DNA of 64,000 nucleotides from Caenorhabditis remanei. Its lineage: Eukaryota > Nematoda > Chromadorea > Rhabditida > Rhabditidae. The position numbers and the translations under genes are program-made. Below, in pieces: positions 58,636 to 64,000 of the stretch. The DNA is taken from positions 930,001 through 994,000 of the forward strand of contig NC_071331.1 of the NCBI RefSeq assembly GCF_010183535.1. Direction: 5' to 3'. The notes below the pieces were generated by a model. That model did not search any database and was not told where the DNA came from. It worked only from the letters and a program-made list of their open reading frames with translations. Every line of letters begins with the position of its first letter. Position 1 is the stretch's first letter.

Positions 58636-59939
58636 CAGGGTGCGGCAGAATTACCCGCACAAAAGTTTGGCGCCATACAGCAAGGCGATTGACGCAATTC
58701 TGGAGCGCGTATTATTTAAATTTTTGTTAATTATATTATTTTTTATCATTCTGCCAAAATTCAGATCGATCGGTTTTGTTTTAGGTAAATGGCACCGCCG
58801 AGTCCACATCGCTCTTCTATTTTGAACCTTTTCAAAGCAGGAGTCCCTCCGGTTGACATCATTAAACGGCTCGGAGTTCCAAGTAGAACCGTCTATGATT
58901 CGATTTCTCGTTTCAAAAAGCTTGGCACGTTTTTGGATAGATGTGGGAGAGGCAGAAAACCAACAGTCGTGACTCCAGATCGGATTAAAGCTGTGAAAGA
59001 AAGAATCAGAAGAAATCCACATCGGAGCATCAGAAAAATGGCGAAAGGTATGAAAATTAGTTCACGTTCGATGGGAAGGATTGTCAAAGACAAGCTGAAA
59101 CTTACCTGCTACCGTGTAAGAAAAGCAGCCATTCTCTCGGAAGCTACAACGAAGAAACGGCTCGAAAGGTCAAAAAAGCTCCTTCAGCGCACGCGCAATG
59201 ATGAACACTTGGTGACAGTGTTCTCCGACGAGAAGCTGTTCACGGTACAGGCCGAATTCAATCCTCAAAATCATCGAGTACTAGCTGAGACATCTGAGGA
59301 AGCTTTTGCAAACGGAAGGACCATTCATCAAGCTTCTCATCCCGCTAGTGTGATGGTTTTTGGAGCAGTGTGTGCTGATGGCAAATCAGAATTGCTTTTT
59401 GTCGATCAAGGAGTCAAAATCAACAATGAAGTCTACATTTTGCAGATTTTAGAAAAGACTTTTCTTCCCTGGGTTTAGAAGCACTTCAATGAACGTCACT
59501 GGGTGTTCTAACAAGACGGCGCACCAGCACACACTGCCAAGTTGTCGCAACAGTGGTGCGAGACCCATTTGCCTGCATTCATCCCGAAGGACGAATGGCC
59601 ACCGTCCTCGCCAGACCTCAATCCTTTGGACTACTCCATCTGGGGGGTTTTACAAAACAAGGCCAACGCTAAACCCCACTCAAGTATCGAGGCCCTGAAG
59701 AAGACCCTGCTCAAGGAATGGGACGCTTTGTCTCCGGAGTACCTGCGTGCAACCATCGATGCCTACCCTAGACGTCTTCGTGCTGTCATCGAAAAGAGAG
59801 GAGGTCGGATGGAACAAGATTAGCTGATAATTGTTGATATGGTCATGAATAAACTTTTTGTTGATTCCCATGGTTTTCTGACTTTTACTTTTTTAGATAT
59901 AGCACTTATAGCTTGTGCGGGTAATTCTGCCGCACCCTG
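58636..59939 (+). mobile_element. maT (DD37D) mariner-family transposon, full length
   Basis: 1304 bp, starting CAGGGTGCGGCAGAATTACC and ending in the exact complement, flanked by TA on both sides (58634-58635, 59940-59941). Both ends are intact to about 28 bp with no mismatches visible. The body carries a single transposase reading frame (next entry). Confidence 0.95.
58789..59823 (+). pseudogene. maT transposase with two in-frame stop codons
   Basis: Reads MAPPSPHRSSILNLFKAGVP then a paired-like helix-turn-helix (VDIIKRLGVPSRTVYDSI; second HTH near SIRKMAKGMKISSRSMGRI), a catalytic D in VTVFSDEKLF, second D in QDGAPAHTA, and third D in PDLNPLD. Exactly 37 residues separate the last two, the DD37D signature of the maT clade. 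A TAG ends the frame at 59477-59479 and a TAA follows about 10 codons later; both sit in the same frame, and the rest reads through to 59823. No indels, so the copy looks recently inactivated. Confidence 0.92.
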
Positions 59940-59941
59940 TA

Positions 59942-62900
59942 TATAAAGAATTGTATTTTTGCTCGAGGTAAAATATCGATACTAAATCCTACTAGATAGT
60001 TTTTATTTTCACCCTAATGGCCTTTAGAACATTTTTAAAATTGAATAACACAGTGAAAATATATTGGTCAGTATATATTCCTTTGAAAAATACAACTGCA
60101 TCACCAAAACTGTAAATAAACAATCGCACATAAAAACCACTGATAACCCTACAAACTGGAAATCTCACCAATTGTTAACACATTTTTAACATCAGGTAGA
60201 TTAAAAAAACTTTCTTTTTCATGATCATTATAACTAAATTTTGGCTTTCCCAACCCTGCTCCGCCTTAAGTGTGCCAATTTCAAATTCGAAAAAATTCAT
60301 TGTGGCTGTTCTACGATATTTTTGAGTCAAGGTGGTCTTCCAGAAATGAGCATCTGTATTAGAATATCGCCGATATCATGAATAGTATGAAAAAGCAGGT
60401 AGAGTACTTTGAATGAGATATCAATTGAAAATATATAAAATCTTGACAATTGTTTGAGTTGGTCTATGTCTTATGTGAGCTTAACTCTAACAATTTCCAG
60501 ATGATACAAAAAAAAGGCAGTATTTTGAATGTAAAACTTGCCATGCACCGCGCACGGGTGAAGCCCCGTCTTGCGGAGCCCGTCGGGAGGCGGGGACGGT
60601 AATCAATTGAAAATATATAAAATCTTGACAATTGTTTGAGTTGGTCTATGTCTTATGTGAGCTTAAATGTCATATAGGTAAAAATCTGAGAATGACAAAA
60701 ACATAAACCATAACGGCTTTGATTGATTAGGTCAGAGCGCGTGAATTCTATGGGATGACAAAACATTATAATTTTAGAGAGCTTTGAAGGGAAAGAATTG
60801 AGAAAACAGAAATCTATTCCGGTTCCGAAATGTTCGGTTTAGAAATGTCTGGTTGCAAAATGTCGTATCGAAAAAATATCGATTCTTCCAAGAAATGTTT
60901 CCTTATAAATTTATTGATAATTTTTCAGAATGAGCTATAATCGAGAAAGTCACATCGATTCCCATGGTTGGCATGCTACAAAACAACTTTTTGATGAAAT
61001 TAAACTCAAAATGAACTTTGTGAATCGGATAATTTTTCCTGTTTCTTATCATATTTATCACTCAATTTCTTGATCAAAATGTACTAATAAATTGAAATGA
61101 TAGGCATGAATCCCTGAATGAGTTTTACAGTTTCAGAACAACAAGAATTGAACTGAACAGTAATTGTTTTTTTGATTAAAAAGAAACCCCGCGTCAATAT
61201 CGATTACCAGAAATTGTTTCACGTCTTATCTTGTAATTGAATCAGGAATCTTTGAAACAATTATTATCGGATATTCTAACATTCCTGGTGGTAGAATAGG
61301 GATGTTCTCTAGAAACTGGTGGAAAACAATTAACAGTTTCATTGAATTAGTAAAAACAAGGGAAGGTGTGGTTGCAGATAATTTCAGATAACAGACTGTG
61401 GGTTATTGCATATTTATTGAATGAAGACCTTTCATAATAAGCTGAGACGGATAATTTAATAAAATAAATAGAAAAGGCCTTGGCAGGAGGAAAGAAGACA
61501 GTTTACAGTGGAGAATTGAGTAGACTTATTCAGTCTAAACATTTTTTGTAAATTATTTAAAAATGCTGTACCCACTAACTGAAACTACATAAAAACAGTT
61601 TAAGTTATAGGAAAATAATCTGAAAATACCGTTAAAGTTTTTTGGTCATCTAATTCCAAAAGGCATCATTACAAATTGAATATGAAGTCACTAAGAAAAG
61701 TTGTATATTTCAATCGTGAAACCGGAAAATCAAAAAACTTTTTTCAATCTGTAAAATGATTTTGTATTCGGTAACCAAAAAAAGTTTTTTGTAGTTCAAA
61801 ATAAAAACTATATATATTTTCAATGGAATGAATATGATTTGTTCGTGTGACCGTTAACAGTGTATCGAAGTGTCTTAAGATAACTATTAGAAACCGAATA
61901 ATAACAACTTGACTTTTTACATTTATATAGACTGTAGCAAGAATATTTCAGAAAAAAACTAAAAGAAAATAGGAAAAATCACGATTTGAAGCCATCAGAA
62001 TGCTGAATAACACGAAAAAAAAAAACGATTTTCTGATTCGTAACAACTTTTTAGAAGATCTCATCAATGCTTATGGAATACAAATCTGCAATATTCTGTA
62101 GCTGAAACAGTGGAAACATGTAGCTTGAAAGTAAGAACAGTAAAAACGAGTAATTAGGTTTTTTTGGAGCAATTCTTTATTGAACGTGATTATTTGATAG
62201 ATGTTCAAAATAAAGAATACATTAATTGACAAACAGTTATTTGAGTATTCACAAGTCAGAAAAACAGAAATAATTTGATTTCTTTAAAAATGTGTGGTCT
62301 CAACAAACCGATAGACTGCGAAATTCATGTCGAATTTCGAATCTGACAATATTTTTCTGTTTCAAGAACGTGTGAAATTCTGAAGTTCACATATTCCACG
62401 TTTTGTCTTGACTATTTATGCTGGTTTGAATTGAATTTGTTGGTTAAAATTTTGATTCATTTTACATCTCACAAATTCCAACTAGGAATCAAGTCATTAA
62501 AATTCACTCTCGATTTTGCTACTTTGGATCAATAATCCATCAATCTGATCGTTTTCTTGAGATTTTACGGTTTTATGGAAACACTAATTTTGAAATGTGT
62601 CTTACCAATATAATTGCATTACTCATCGTTTGAAATACAGCTAATGAAAGAACTACAATACAGTTCAAAACAATTTACAAAAACAATAATATTTTATTTA
62701 CTAATTGATCCGAGTGCAACAAGCATTTCTGGGGGCCTGATATATCGTCTTTTTCCCTAGTCTTATTGATAATGTGCGATTTCTGAAACTTATTACCTCG
62801 GTTTTCTTGGGAGTAAACAATGACATTGACTGTTTCTCGTTATACTTTTTAGTTCTCTCAATGTCATCAAATTAGGTTTCTGATATCATTATGACGCGCA

Positions 62901-63954
62901 CTATGCTACCTCAAAATTTGTATTTTCTATAGTTTTTACGAACTCGGAACGTGGCATAACCTATCTTTGTATATTTTTCTCCCGTTTCTCTCACATTTTT
63001 TGTTCACACTTAATGCATTTTATCTTTACTTTCTACTTCATATTAATTTGTGTTCCAATTTTCTATATCTTCCTTGTTATTTCTTCATTTGTACCCTCGG
63101 TCAAACTCCTTCCAGTTCACTTCGGTGCCCAATCTAACACTGAAACATTTTTTTTCAAAACCTTCAAAGCCGATTTATTGACTTTTTTACTTTTTTTTGC
63201 TCTGTCTTCCTTGTTATCTTCCCTCAATGTTTCTCTCTATATGAAATTCCATCTGATTCGCCGGCGCTCAATCTATAAGTGTTTCGAAACACTTTTTTTA
63301 TTTCAAAAATCTTTAGAATGCACTGCTTTTTTTATCAAATTCCACGATTTTATCACTATTTCCCCGGTTCAATTCATTTTTCAGAGTTATTTTCACTGGA
63401 GAAATGATCAAAGACTTGCAGTTTCTCAGTTTCTACTTCTTATTTTCCTTCTTCTGGCTACATTTCAGTCGGCGTTGGAACGTTTCAAAACCATGAAATT
63501 TCAAAAATCGAGAAATTTCGAAACTAAACGTGAAACTAAACGAAAATTCACGAAAAATGAAGGATTTTCGCTATTCAGAACCAGTAAACGCCTCATATTT
63601 CATTGACTACATATTTGTTCGTTTAGTTTCGAAAAGTCAATGTTCCCAAATGTCATGGTTTTGAAACGTCCCGGAGGCATTCAGTCGACTACTTTCACCG
63701 GTTTTTCTTATTTTTTTTTCTATTTTGTTATTATTTATTTAGTTTATATTAATTGCTCGTTACTACTTCCTATAATTCACAAGCACCCAATGAAACATTA
63801 ATTTTTTCCAAAATTGCTCAAATTAGCTAATATTTTTATACTATTTTAATAGAATCACTTACGTTCTAGAATCTTTAGAAACTGTAGTCAATTTTGGGTG
63901 TTCTCTCCCTCCTATAAACTGTTTTCATTCCCAAATATTTATTTCCTGTTCCAG
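59942..63954. other. long non-coding stretch with a 65-bp direct repeat
   Basis: 60420-60485 and 60602-60667 are identical (ATCAATTGAAAATATATAAA ... TTATGTGAGCTTA); between them lies a GC-rich insert (CACGGGTGAAGCCCCGTC, GTCGGGAGGCGGGGACGG). The rest is AT-rich without clear genes; a 197-codon ORF at 63013-63606 is Phe/Leu-rich and unconvincing. Possibly a large intron upstream of the exon at 63955. Confidence 0.5.
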
Positions 63955-64000
63955 GGTCAAACAACTCATTTCAAAATGGAATGTTAGAGCGGGTCTACAG
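63955..64000 (+). CDS. possible exon at the right edge of the window
   Basis: A strong acceptor (TTTCCTGTTCCAG) ends at 63954, followed by an open reading frame SNNSFQNGMLERVY to the last base. Cannot be identified from 15 codons. Confidence 0.35.

Noticed and set aside
63013..63606. 197-codon Phe/Leu-rich ORF
   Set aside because: AT-rich, no recognisable domain, biased composition (TTT/TTC runs) and no splice or promoter context; probably chance.

Overview
This window is nematode nuclear DNA, almost certainly from a Caenorhabditis species. The evidence is short introns of 45-60 nt ending in TTTCAG, very AT-rich long introns, polycistronic gene arrangements, and Caenorhabditis-style orthologues of ARF6, RAD54B, TMEM185, DPH4 and RABL3. 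I cannot fix the species from sequence alone. Gene models were spliced by eye from GT/AG sites, reading frame and family alignment. For every model called intact, exon lengths sum to a multiple of three.

0-26 kb holds conserved housekeeping genes in two head-to-head clusters sharing a promoter of about 310 bp (8888-9198). To the left on the minus strand are ARF6 and then RAD54B, which leaves the window. To the right on the plus strand are TMEM185-like, DPH4 (DNAJC24-type J-protein) and RABL3. The gap between DPH4 and RABL3 is only 6 nt. Introns are filled with foldback elements and MITEs.

12.7-16.3 kb (inside TMEM185 intron 5) and 27-45.6 kb hold thirteen members plus one fragment of a single, rapidly evolving family of small secreted or GPI-anchor-like proteins. 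I read it as a stripped-down CAP/SCP (SCP/TAPS) domain. Nearly every copy has the same promoter, AGATCTTATC (a GATA site) followed by a TATA box, suggesting shared gut expression. One member (41541-42463) carries a long C-terminal extension with two glycine zippers and is the most unusual gene here. Two members are pseudogenes, one has a broken splice acceptor, and one reads into a foldback transposon.

46-50 kb has two tandem minus-strand genes: a small DDI1-like protein (ubiquitin-like domain plus DTGAQ aspartic protease) and an unrecognised single-pass membrane protein.

50-64 kb is mostly intergenic or intronic. It contains GC-rich hAT-like MITEs, a decayed Pif1-type helicase, a complete maT (DD37D) mariner-family element with two stop codons in its transposase, and a possible exon at the right edge.
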